In this document: one piece after another, positions 6,820-13,542 of the stretch
How the letters are laid out: each line of letters opens with the position of its first letter
Numbering within the stretch: the first letter of the stretch is position 1
From: Rickettsiales bacterium
GTDB lineage: Bacteria > Pseudomonadota > Alphaproteobacteria > Rickettsiales > CANDYO01
Direction of reading: 5' to 3'
Assembly (NCBI GenBank): GCA_947424995.1
Contig: CANDYO010000039.1
Span: forward strand, 1-14,381
DNA: 14,381 bases
The notes under the pieces: generated by a model
What the model saw: the letters and a program-made list of their open reading frames with translations, nothing else
Database searches by the model: none
What the model was told of the DNA's origin: nothing
Position numbers and translations under genes: made by a program

Positions 6820-7224
6820 ATGACACATAGTGATCCATTAGCGGATATGTTAACTAGAATAAGAAATGGGCAATCAGCTTGTTTAGCTCATGTTAAAGCG
6901 CCTTATTCAAATTTGCACCAAGCAGTATTGGAAGTATTAAAAGAAGAAGGTTTTATAGCCAGTTTTACTAAAGAAGAAATACGTAAAGGTGTTTCAATAT
7001 TAAATGTAAAGCTAAAATATTATCAGAATTCAGGAGTTATAAAGTCTATAGCTCGTGTTTCTAAACCTGGAAGAAGAGTATATTATTCTATTAAAGATTT
7101 AAGAGAAAATAAATTTTGTAATGGATTAGGAATAGTAGTTCTTTCTACTCCGAAGGGAGTAATTTCAGATAAGAATGCGATCCACCAAAATATTGGTGGT
7201 GAAGTATTATGTACAGTTTTCTAA
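6820..7224 (+). CDS. rpsH: 30S ribosomal protein S8
   Basis: S8 (134 residues) binds the central domain of 16S rRNA and, in E. coli, represses the spc operon. The N-terminal MTHSDPLADMLTRIRNGQ is nearly invariant in bacteria. The C-terminal domain shows GLGIVVLSTPKGVISD (about residues 101-116) and ends GGEVLCTVF. In most family members the STSKG motif has a serine where this protein has STPKG, a mild variation. The Shine-Dalgarno AGGAG (6807-6811) starts one base after the rpsN TAG. TAAGAGG at its own stop supplies the rplF Shine-Dalgarno. Confidence 0.98.
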   Translation: MTHSDPLADMLTRIRNGQSACLAHVKAPYSNLHQAVLEVLKEEGFIASFTKEEIRKGVSILNVKLKYYQNSGVIKSIARVSKPGRRVYYSIKDLRENKFCNGLGIVVLSTPKGVISDKNAIHQNIGGEVLCTVF

Positions 7225-7237
7225 GAGGTAGTTTAGT

Positions 7238-7777
7238 ATGTCGCGTATTGGAAAGCAACCAGTTGTAGTACCAGCAGGAGTTGAAATAGACTTAGCTGAA
7301 TGCTCAATTAAAGTAACTGGAAAGCTTGGTAAATTAAGTTATTCGTTCGATCATAAAGTGATTGTTAATTATAACAAGGCTGAATCAAAAATTGTCGTTG
7401 CTCCTAAGGGCACTGACAAAAAAGAAAGAGCAATGTGGGGGCTTTCTCGTACGCTAATCAATAATATGATTGTTGGCGTATCACAAGGGTTCACTAAAAT
7501 ATTAGAAATAAACGGTGTTGGTTATAAAGCTGCTGTGAATGGAAATATTTTGACAATGTTTTTAGGTTATAGTCATGATATCAAATATATTATTCCAAAA
7601 GGAATCGATATTAAATGTCCTAAACCAACTCAAATCGATATTTTCGGTTATGATAAGCAGTTAGTTGGTGAAGTTGCAGCTTTAATTAGATCCTTAAGAA
7701 AGCCTGAGCCATATAAAGGCAAAGGTGTTAAATATAGCGACGAAGTTATTGTTCGTAAAGTTGGTAAGAAGAAATAG
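7238..7777 (+). CDS. rplF: 50S ribosomal protein L6
   Basis: L6 is 179 residues, made of two similar domains, and lies near the sarcin-ricin loop and the L7/L12 stalk base. It starts MSRIGKQPVVVPAGVE, with the domain-linking ILEINGVGYKAAV (about residues 88-100) and the C-terminal L6 signature PEPYKGKGVKY (156-166) followed by a KVGKKK end. GAGG at 7225-7228, directly after the rpsH TAA, is the Shine-Dalgarno. Its own TAG overlaps the Shine-Dalgarno of rplR. Length and motifs are complete. Confidence 0.98.
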   Translation: MSRIGKQPVVVPAGVEIDLAECSIKVTGKLGKLSYSFDHKVIVNYNKAESKIVVAPKGTDKKERAMWGLSRTLINNMIVGVSQGFTKILEINGVGYKAAVNGNILTMFLGYSHDIKYIIPKGIDIKCPKPTQIDIFGYDKQLVGEVAALIRSLRKPEPYKGKGVKYSDEVIVRKVGKKK

Positions 7778-7786
7778 GTAAATGTT

Positions 7787-8152
7787 ATGAGTAGTGCTTT
7801 AAAGAAAACTATGTGTAGAACTCGTCTAGCCAGTCGAGTACGCTATAAATTAAAACAAAGGCGCAATACTAGACCAAGATTGAACGTATTCTGTTCTAAT
7901 GGTCATATTTATGCGCAAATTATAGATGACACAAAAGCTGTTACTTTAGTTTCGGCTTCAACAAGAAGCGCAGAACTAAAAACGTTAGCAAAAAAATCTA
8001 ATGTTGAATCTGCTATAAAAGTAGGCGAGTTAATTGCTAAGAAAGCGCAAGCAGCTGGTATAACTGAAGTAGTTTTTGATCGTGGTGGTAAACTATTCCA
8101 TGGTAAAGTTAAAGCATTAGCTGATGCGGCAAGAACAACATTGTCATTTTAA
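7787..8152 (+). CDS. rplR: 50S ribosomal protein L18
   Basis: L18, 121 residues, binds 5S rRNA together with L5 and carries it to the central protuberance. The sequence RPRLNVFCSNGHIYAQIIDD (about residues 29-48) and VVFDRGGKLFHGKVKALADA (95-114) are family signatures, and the N-terminus is basic (KLKQRRNTRPR). Another ATG at 7782 is out of frame, so 7787 is the start. The Shine-Dalgarno AGG (7776-7778) overlaps the rplF stop. A 27-base spacer separates it from rpsE. Confidence 0.97.
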   Translation: MSSALKKTMCRTRLASRVRYKLKQRRNTRPRLNVFCSNGHIYAQIIDDTKAVTLVSASTRSAELKTLAKKSNVESAIKVGELIAKKAQAAGITEVVFDRGGKLFHGKVKALADAARTTLSF

Positions 8153-8179
8153 TATTTTAAGTATAGGTAAAAAAGAATT

Positions 8180-8728
8180 ATGGCAGCACGTAATAATGAA
8201 AACCCAAATGCTGATTCTGAATATAAAGAAGTATTAGTATCAGTTAAAAGGGTAGCAAAAGTTGTAAAAGGTGGTAGAAGATTTGGTTTTTCAGTAGTTA
8301 TTGTAGCTGGTAACGGTAAAGGCCTAGTTGGTTATGGTTTAGGTAAAGCTAAAGAAGTAATGGAAGCAAAAACTAAAGCTTCACAAGCTGCTAAAAAAGC
8401 AATGATCAAAGTATACTTAAAAGAAAATCGTACGATTCACCATGATATAGTTGGGTCTTCTGGAGCAGGTAAAGTATTACTAAGATCAGCTCCTGCTGGT
8501 ACTGGAATTATTGCTGGTGGCTCTATGCGTGCAGTCTTCGAAATGTTAGGTCTACATGATGTGGTGGCTAAGTCACTTGGTTCATCAAACGTGCATAATA
8601 TGGTTGGAGCTACTTTTGATGCGCTAGCTAAATTATCATCTCCTAAACAAATTGCAGAAAGACGCAATAAAAAGATAGGCGAGATATTTGGTAGTCGTAG
8701 ACATAAGAAAGAAGAAGCTCAAGAATAA
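8180..8728 (+). CDS. rpsE: 30S ribosomal protein S5
   Basis: S5 (182 residues) lies on the back of the 30S subunit, forms part of the mRNA entry pore with S3 and S4, and affects decoding fidelity. The S5 signature covers about residues 31-62, with GGRRFGFSVVIVAGNGKG followed by VGYGLGKAKEV. The C-terminal domain has APAGTGIIAGGSMRAVFEMLG (in parts 105-125), and the protein ends with a charged KKEEAQE tail. The Shine-Dalgarno is weak: AGG at 8165-8167 is 12 bases from the ATG. This may lower initiation or indicate dependence on coupling with rplR. A perfect AT-only palindrome begins at its stop codon (8725-8740). Confidence 0.98.
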   Translation: MAARNNENPNADSEYKEVLVSVKRVAKVVKGGRRFGFSVVIVAGNGKGLVGYGLGKAKEVMEAKTKASQAAKKAMIKVYLKENRTIHHDIVGSSGAGKVLLRSAPAGTGIIAGGSMRAVFEMLGLHDVVAKSLGSSNVHNMVGATFDALAKLSSPKQIAERRNKKIGEIFGSRRHKKEEAQE

Positions 8729-8740
8729 TAATATTATTAT
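8725..8740. repeat. Perfect 16-base AT palindrome at the rpsE stop
   Basis: ATAATAATATTATTAT is its own reverse complement and includes the rpsE TAA. It contains no G or C, so as RNA it would be weak. In a sequence this AT-rich it may be chance. Confidence 0.5.
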
Positions 8741-8767
8741 ATCAAGAAAGTTTTGAAGGAAAATACC

Positions 8768-8974
8768 ATGGTTAAAAAACAAGCTGAGGATAAACAAGAA
8801 TTTGTTACTGTTACTCAAGTAGGCAGTCCAATTGGCAGAGAAGATGTGCAACGTAAAACCTTAATTGGTTTAGGGCTTAACAAAATAGGTCGTTCACGGA
8901 AATTAGCCAATACTCCAGATATTATGGGTATGGTAATTAAAGTTAAACATCTGCTTAAAGTAGAACATTCATAA
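8768..8974 (+). CDS. rpmD: 50S ribosomal protein L30
   Basis: L30 is a small 50S protein, here 68 residues. The core VTVTQVGSPIGREDVQRKTL (in parts about residues 13-32) followed by GLGLNKIGRSRKLANTP, and the C-terminal MVIKVKHLLKVEH, match the family well. About eight extra polar residues (MVKKQAEDKQ) precede the core compared with the E. coli protein. An in-frame TTG at 8753 exists, but AAGGA at 8756-8760 lies seven bases before the ATG at 8768 and decides for that start. The gene is missing from some reduced genomes but retained here, in its normal place between rpsE and rplO. Confidence 0.95.
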   Translation: MVKKQAEDKQEFVTVTQVGSPIGREDVQRKTLIGLGLNKIGRSRKLANTPDIMGMVIKVKHLLKVEHS

Positions 8975-8986
8975 GGGTTAGAAGTG

Positions 8987-9457
8987 ATGAAATTAAATAC
9001 ATTATTTGCACAACCAGGAGCAAAAAAAACTTCTAAACGTGTAGGACGTGGTACTGGTTCTGGTTTAGGTAAGACGGCTGGTAAAGGTCATAAAGGCCAA
9101 AGAGCAAGATCAGGTGTGGCAATTAAAGCCTTTGAAGGTGGACAAATGCCAATCATTAGAAGATTGCCTAAACGAGGATTTAATTCACTTAATAGAGTTG
9201 AGTATAGCGTTATCAATCTTGGTGATTTAGATAGATTTATTAAAGCTGGTAGATTAGAGCAAACTAAAATAACTAAAGAAATTTTAGTTGATTTGGGTAT
9301 AGTAAAAAAATTCAATTTGCCACTAAAGCTTTTAGCTAAAGGTGAATTTAACTACCCTACAATTATTGAAGTGGATTTCGCGTCTAAAAAAGCGATTGAA
9401 ATTGTAACTAAAAAAGGTGGTCAAGTTATATTGCCATCGATAGAGCAAAAAGTTTAA
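8987..9457 (+). CDS. rplO: 50S ribosomal protein L15
   Basis: L15 is 156 residues from the ATG at 8987. Its glycine- and arginine-rich N-terminal arm, with RVGRGTGSGLGKTAGKGHKG (about residues 18-37) and RSGVAIKAFEGGQMP, threads through 23S rRNA. The globular C-terminal part carries the L15 signature with IEVDFASKKAIEIVTKKGG. A GTG immediately before (8984) is in frame. The ATG gives the standard MKLN- start and has AAGGG at 8973-8977, overlapping the rpmD stop, as Shine-Dalgarno. The TAA at 9455-9457 lies in a direct and inverted repeat cluster that continues into the secY leader. Confidence 0.97.
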   Translation: MKLNTLFAQPGAKKTSKRVGRGTGSGLGKTAGKGHKGQRARSGVAIKAFEGGQMPIIRRLPKRGFNSLNRVEYSVINLGDLDRFIKAGRLEQTKITKEILVDLGIVKKFNLPLKLLAKGEFNYPTIIEVDFASKKAIEIVTKKGGQVILPSIEQKV

Positions 9458-9476
9458 AGATCTTTTTAAAGATTTT
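9453..9476 (+). repeat. Repeat and weak hairpin at the rplO/secY junction
   Basis: TTTAAAGAT occurs twice (9453-9461 and 9465-9473). The same stretch can fold: bases 9457-9464 pair with 9469-9476 around a four-base loop, with only one G-C and one G-U pair. TTTTAACT also repeats downstream (9473-9480 and 9490-9497). This is weak as a terminator, because the T-run is used up in the stem. It could mark a pause or processing site before secY. Confidence 0.3.
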
Positions 9477-9520
9477 AACTGACGGCTGTTTTTAACTCGT
9501 ATCAAGTGTCTAAACTTATA

Positions 9521-10858
9521 ATGAAAAATTCGAGCAAAACAAAACTTCCTGATTTAAGTGTTCTATCTAAGGCTAGTGAATTAAAAAATAGAATAATATA
9601 CACTTTATTAGCATTAGTAATTTTTCGCTTAGGTTCATTTATACCAGTGCCTGGGATTAATGCATCAGTGTTGCAAGAGTTAGCGCAACAGAATGCTGGC
9701 GGAGTGCTTGGGATGTTCAATATGCTATCTGGTGGATCACTGGGTAGGATGACTATTTTTGCACTTTCAATTACCCCATATATTACGGCTTCGATTATTA
9801 TTCAGATTCTATCGGTTATTTATAAACCTCTTGAATTGTTAAAGAAAGATGGTGAAGCTGGTAGAAAAAAAATGAATCAATATACTCGTTATGCTACGGT
9901 ATTATTGTCATTATTTCAAGCTTTTGGTATGGCTGTTGGGTTAGAAGGGATGACTACTGGAGTGGGAGCTGCAGTTACTGATCCAGGGATAATATTTAGA
10001 ATAACAACAATAACAACCTTAACTGGTGGTACTTGTTTTTTAATGTGGCTCGGTGAGCAAATTACGGCACGCGGAATAGGTAACGGTATTTCATTGATTA
10101 TATTTTCTGGAATTGTTGCTGGATTACCAACAGCTTTAGCAGGGCTTTTTGATTTAGGACGTACGGGAGCTATCTCAATATTTTTTGTGTTGGCTCTATT
10201 GATAGTAGTATTAGGATTAGTCTATTTGATTGTTTTTGTCGAAAGATCTCAACGTAGGGTTCCAGTACAATATCCTCGTCGTCAAGTCGGTAATAAGATA
10301 TATGAAGGTGATACTAGCCATATTCCAATGAAGATTAATATAGCTGGTGTAATTCCGCCAATTTTTGCTAACTCAATTTTGTTGTTTCCTTTAACGATAG
10401 CAAATTTCAGTCAGCCTGGTGTAGGTGGAGCCGGAATATTAGAGACAATTATTTTATATCTAGGACATGGTAAGCCATTATACCTAGTTTTATATGTAGT
10501 ATTAATAATGTTTTTCTCATTTTTTTATACAGCGATTATTTTTAATCCTGATGAGACTGCAGAAAATTTAAAGAAATATGGCGGATTTATTCCAGGTAAG
10601 CGTCCAGGTAAAAATACAGCTGAATATTTTGACTATGTTTTAACTAGACTAACTGTGATAGGTGCTTCTTATCTATCAGTGATTTGTGTATTGCCAGAAA
10701 TATTGATTTCTAAATATTCAGTGCCTTTTTACCTAGGTGGAACTAGTATATTAATTGTTGTAAACGTAGTTATGGATACGGTTACTCAGGTGCAGACACA
10801 TTTATTTGCCAAGCAATATCAGGGGTTGCTAAAAAAGTTTAATAAAGGGCAGAAATAA
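9521..10858 (+). CDS. secY: Protein translocase channel subunit SecY
   Basis: SecY is the pore of the inner-membrane Sec translocon, working with SecE, SecG and SecA or the ribosome. From the ATG at 9521 it has 445 residues and about ten hydrophobic membrane segments. TM1 lies near residues 25-42. The plug region contains GMFNMLSGGSLGRMTIFALS, and TM2 holds ITPYITASIIIQIL. The large cytosolic loop has RRQVGNKIYEGD, and the C5 loop FIPGKRPGKNTAEYFD includes the arginine (about 361) equivalent to E. coli Arg357, needed for SecA-driven export. A GTG start at 9506 would add MSKLI. Neither start has a visible Shine-Dalgarno. I prefer the ATG by comparison with alphaproteobacterial N-termini. The gene shares one base with adk. 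Confidence 0.96.
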   Translation: MKNSSKTKLPDLSVLSKASELKNRIIYTLLALVIFRLGSFIPVPGINASVLQELAQQNAGGVLGMFNMLSGGSLGRMTIFALSITPYITASIIIQILSVIYKPLELLKKDGEAGRKKMNQYTRYATVLLSLFQAFGMAVGLEGMTTGVGAAVTDPGIIFRITTITTLTGGTCFLMWLGEQITARGIGNGISLIIFSGIVAGLPTALAGLFDLGRTGAISIFFVLALLIVVLGLVYLIVFVERSQRRVPVQYPRRQVGNKIYEGDTSHIPMKINIAGVIPPIFANSILLFPLTIANFSQPGVGGAGILETIILYLGHGKPLYLVLYVVLIMFFSFFYTAIIFNPDETAENLKKYGGFIPGKRPGKNTAEYFDYVLTRLTVIGASYLSVICVLPEILISKYSVPFYLGGTSILIVVNVVMDTVTQVQTHLFAKQYQGLLKKFNKGQK

Positions 10859-11505
10859 TGATGAAAAATGTTATTTTTCTTGGCCCACCTGGTTGTGGAA
10901 AAGGTACTCAAGCTGCGCTGCTTACAGCGAAACTTGATTATGTTAAAGTGTCTACAGGAGACTTACTAAGAGAGATAGCCAAGCAAGATAATGAATTAGC
11001 TCGAAAGATTCATAGTATCTTAAGTCAAGGTGCTTTGGTTTCGAATGAAATCGTTAATCAGCTGATTGAGCGTTTCTATGCTGAGAATAAAAATACTAAT
11101 GGAGTGATATTAGATGGATATCCTCGCAGTATAGAGCAAGCTCAGTCTTTAGAGCTAATTTTGAAAAAGAATAACAATGAAGTTAGTAAGGTGTTTTACT
11201 TCGATATAGCCGAAGATACCTTAGTTAAAAGAATTACAGGTAGATATATTTGTAATAAGTGCGGAGCAATTTATAATAGTTTTTTCCATAACACTAAATT
11301 GCCTGGAAATTGTGATAAGTGTCATTCGGCTGATTTTAATAAAAGAAGCGATGATTCTAAAGAAGTGATAGTAGAGCGTTTGCAAGTTTTTAAAAACTTA
11401 ACAACACCATTATTAGAATATTATAGTAATAAATTGGTAAGAATTGATGCCGAACAGTCAGTGAAATTAATCTCTAATCAAGTGCTAAAAAACTTGATAG
11501 CTTAA
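10858..11505 (+). CDS. adk: Adenylate kinase with four-cysteine lid
   Basis: Adk catalyses ATP + AMP = 2 ADP in the cytoplasm. The 215 residues show the P-loop GPPGCGKGTQ (9-18), the AMP-binding segment STGDLLRE, the DGYPRS motif (86-91, DGFPR in many relatives) and the lid. The lid carries CNKC (132-135) and CDKC (152-155), four cysteines expected to hold a structural zinc as in many bacterial long-form kinases. The lid-closing KRSDD follows at about 162-166. The ATG at 10858 overlaps the secY stop. A second ATG at 10861 is equally possible, as AAAGGG at 10844-10849 serves both. The position after secY is the alphaproteobacterial arrangement. A 132-base gap with a promoter match follows. Confidence 0.97.
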   Translation: MMKNVIFLGPPGCGKGTQAALLTAKLDYVKVSTGDLLREIAKQDNELARKIHSILSQGALVSNEIVNQLIERFYAENKNTNGVILDGYPRSIEQAQSLELILKKNNNEVSKVFYFDIAEDTLVKRITGRYICNKCGAIYNSFFHNTKLPGNCDKCHSADFNKRSDDSKEVIVERLQVFKNLTTPLLEYYSNKLVRIDAEQSVKLISNQVLKNLIA

Positions 11506-11562
11506 ATTTTGACTATTTTAATGCAATTTCTATTAATATTTCTATAAAAAACAACTGAAGTA

Positions 11563-11590
11563 TTGACTAAATTGAAAAAGAAATTATCAT
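11563..11590 (+). promoter_or_regulatory. Sigma70-type promoter before rpsM
   Basis: TTGACT (11563-11568) and TATCAT (11585-11590) each match the vegetative consensus at five of six positions, with a 16-base spacer. They lie in the largest internal gap of the locus (11506-11637), about 48 bases upstream of the rpsM start. This is the expected place for the alpha-operon promoter. A second TTGACT at 11509-11514, with a poorer TATTAA 16 bases on, could be a weaker tandem promoter. Transcription start is inferred, not seen. Confidence 0.55.
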
Positions 11591-11637
11591 ACAAGTCTTT
11601 ACTTGAAAATATTAATCATCATTAGGAGATAAAACTT

Positions 11638-12006
11638 GTGGTTCGTGTAGCAGGCGTAAATATACCTGATAATAAGCGACTAGTTATAGCGCTGACTTAT
11701 ATATATGGCATTGGTCGCCCAACTGCTGCTGAGATTTGTACAAAACTCGGCGTAGTAGAGGATATTAGACCTAATGTACTTGATAATGATCAGATTGTTA
11801 GATTGCGTGAGATTATCGATAAAGAATGCATAGTTGAGAGTGAACGTAAGCGCGTTGTCATGAACAATATTAAAAATAAAATGGATCTAGGTTCATATGA
11901 AGGTCTGCGTCATCGTAGAGGATTGCCGGTAAGAGGGCAACGGACCAGAACTAATGCTAGAACCAGAAAAGGTAAAGCTAAAACTGTAGCTAATAAAAAG
12001 AAATAA
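11638..12006 (+). CDS. rpsM: 30S ribosomal protein S13
   Basis: S13 (122 residues) sits in the 30S head, contacts the P-site tRNA and makes bridges to L5. The N-terminal VRVAGVNIPDNKRLVIALTY contains the helix-two-turn-helix region, and the C-terminal signature RGQRTRTNARTRKGK (about residues 99-113) is invariant in bacteria. Translation begins at GTG, with AGGAG at 11624-11628 nine bases upstream. There is no ATG alternative in frame close by. The tail KTVANKKK is shorter than in some relatives. It is the first gene after the putative promoter at 11563-11590, so it probably opens a separately expressed alpha unit. Confidence 0.97.
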   Translation: MVRVAGVNIPDNKRLVIALTYIYGIGRPTAAEICTKLGVVEDIRPNVLDNDQIVRLREIIDKECIVESERKRVVMNNIKNKMDLGSYEGLRHRRGLPVRGQRTRTNARTRKGKAKTVANKKK

Positions 12007-12014
12007 GGTAGATC

Positions 12015-12410
12015 ATGTCTAAGTCTAAAAATGAAGCGAAAAGCGTTAAAAAAAGAGCCAAGAAAAATATTGTTGTTGGTATAGTCCATATACAGGCTAC
12101 ATTTAATAACACTATTATAACCATTACTGATTTGCGTGGAAATACTATTTCATGGTCTTCTGCTGGTGTACATGGTTTTACTGGAGCTAAAAAATCTACT
12201 CCTCACGCTGCACAAGTGACAGCAGATCATGCTGCGGGTATAGCTAAAGAATGTGGTTTAAAAACAATCTCAGTGAAAGTAACTGGTCCAGGAAATGGGA
12301 GAGAAGCAGCTTTAAGAGCTTTGAGTGTGCATTTTTCTGTGGCATCAATAAAGGATATTACTCCAGTAGCGCATAATGGTTGTAGACCACCAAAGCGTAG
12401 AAGAGTGTAG
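12015..12410 (+). CDS. rpsK: 30S ribosomal protein S11
   Basis: S11, 131 residues, lies on the 30S platform near the E site. NIVVGIVHIQATFNNTIITI (about residues 18-37), then GAKKSTPHAAQ, GPGNGREAALRAL and the C-terminal HNGCRPPKRRRV are family hallmarks. The Asn-Gly at 121-122 corresponds to the E. coli site (Asn119) known to be converted to isoaspartate, so the residue pair is conserved. The N-terminal MSKSKNEAKSVKKRAKK is a typical basic extension. The Shine-Dalgarno TAAGG (12004-12008) overlaps the rpsM stop. rpsD, which follows in E. coli, is absent. Instead a 105-base gap leads to rpoA. Confidence 0.98.
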   Translation: MSKSKNEAKSVKKRAKKNIVVGIVHIQATFNNTIITITDLRGNTISWSSAGVHGFTGAKKSTPHAAQVTADHAAGIAKECGLKTISVKVTGPGNGREAALRALSVHFSVASIKDITPVAHNGCRPPKRRRV

Positions 12411-12419
12411 TGTTTTTAT

Positions 12420-12458
12420 TTCAGTTAAGTTTTATTAAAAAACTTCTGAATATTTTTT
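12420..12458 (+). terminator. Terminator-like hairpin between rpsK and rpoA
   Basis: TTCAG (12420-12424) pairs with CTGAA (12446-12450), and AAGTTTT (12427-12433) pairs with AAAACTT (12439-12445). A two-base TT bulge and a five-base loop complete the 12-bp structure. TATTTTTT follows at 12451-12458. The geometry is that of a Rho-independent terminator, but only three pairs are G-C, so termination would probably be partial. It begins nine bases after the rpsK stop. Confidence 0.5.
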
Positions 12459-12461
12459 AAA

Positions 12462-12470
12462 TGCTATTAT
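12462..12470 (+). promoter_or_regulatory. Extended -10 element before rpoA
   Basis: TGCTATTAT is an extended -10 match (TGn followed by TATTAT, five of six) immediately downstream of the hairpin at 12420-12450 and 45 bases before the rpoA ATG. There is no good -35 at 17-18 bases. Extended -10 promoters can do without one. In an AT-rich gap a chance match is possible. Confidence 0.35.
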
Positions 12471-12515
12471 TATAACCTAAGTAATTTTTATTAGTGATTT
12501 TTTGAGGAAATCTAT

Positions 12516-13529
12516 ATGGTACAGTTGTCCAAGAATTGGAATGAGTTAATTAAGCCTTCTAAGTTAATGGTTGAACTAGGGCAACCGAATATTGCTGAAA
12601 TTGTTGTTGAACCGCTAGAAACAGGTTTTGGTTTGACTTTAGGAAATGCTTTAAGAAGAGTGTTATTATCTTCGTTGCAAGGCGCTGCTATTACTTCAAT
12701 AAGGATTGAAGGTGTGGTGCATGAATTTTCTTCTATTCCTGGAGTAAAAGAAGATGTTACAGATATTATCCTAAATTTTAAAACTGTAGTAGTTCAAATG
12801 CACGGTTCTGACCGTAAGCGAATGGCGCTTAATGTAGTTGGTCCATGTGTTGTTACAGCAGGAATGATTGAAACAGGCCATGATGCTACGATACTTAATC
12901 CTGAACATGTATTATGTACTCTAGCTGATGGAGCTAGTTTAAATATTGAAATGACTTGCCAAACTGGTAAAGGTTACGTATCTGCAAATCAAATGAGAAA
13001 GCAAGATGATCCTATTGGTTTAATTCCAATCGATGCTTTGTTTAGTCCAATTAAGAAGGCCTATTATAAAGTAGAAAATACTCGAGTCGGTCAAGTTACA
13101 GATTATGATAAGCTTACATTAGTAGTTGAAACGAATGGTGTAATTGCACCTGAGTTAGCAGTAGGATTAGCTGCAAGAATCTTACAAGATCAATTACAGT
13201 TATTTATAGCTTTCGAAGAAATAAAAGAAGAAAAAGATTCAGAGATTGAAGAGCTAAAATTTGATCCTAATTTATTGCGTAAAGTTGATGAATTAGAATT
13301 GTCAGTTAGATCACAAAATTGTTTAAAAAATGATAATATTGTCTATATCGGTGATTTAGTAATTAAGACAGAAAGTGAAATGTTAAAGACGCCAAATTTT
13401 GGACGTAAATCATTGAATGAAATTAAAGAAGTATTATCAAGCATGAGCCTAAGTTTTGGAATGACTATTCCTGAATGGCCGCCTGAAAAAATTGAAGAAT
13501 TGGCAAAAAAATACGAAAATCCATATTAA
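12516..13529 (+). CDS. rpoA: RNA polymerase alpha subunit
   Basis: RpoA (337 residues) dimerises to seed core RNA polymerase assembly, and its C-terminal domain binds UP elements and activators. The N-terminal domain shows VEPLETGFGLTLGNALRRVL (31-50) with LSSLQGAAITSIRIEG after it, and the late NTD motif KVENTRVGQVTDYDKL. A variable acidic linker (about 234-250) leads to the CTD, with ELSVRSQNCLKNDNIVYIGD (261-280) and TPNFGRKSLNEIKEVL. By E. coli numbering, Arg265, Asn268, Cys269, Gly296, Lys298, Ser299 and Glu302 are all kept. Position 267 is Gln rather than Ala. TGAGGA before the ATG, ending seven bases upstream, is a clear Shine-Dalgarno. The preceding gap suggests partly independent transcription. 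Confidence 0.98.
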   Translation: MVQLSKNWNELIKPSKLMVELGQPNIAEIVVEPLETGFGLTLGNALRRVLLSSLQGAAITSIRIEGVVHEFSSIPGVKEDVTDIILNFKTVVVQMHGSDRKRMALNVVGPCVVTAGMIETGHDATILNPEHVLCTLADGASLNIEMTCQTGKGYVSANQMRKQDDPIGLIPIDALFSPIKKAYYKVENTRVGQVTDYDKLTLVVETNGVIAPELAVGLAARILQDQLQLFIAFEEIKEEKDSEIEELKFDPNLLRKVDELELSVRSQNCLKNDNIVYIGDLVIKTESEMLKTPNFGRKSLNEIKEVLSSMSLSFGMTIPEWPPEKIEELAKKYENPY

Positions 13530-13542
13530 TAGGATATAAACT

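Noticed and set aside
9517..9522. Perfect TATAAT hexamer at the start of secY
   Set aside because: It overlaps the preferred ATG (9521), so transcripts would begin inside the coding region. No -35 match lies at the right distance (9494-9499 is AACTCG).
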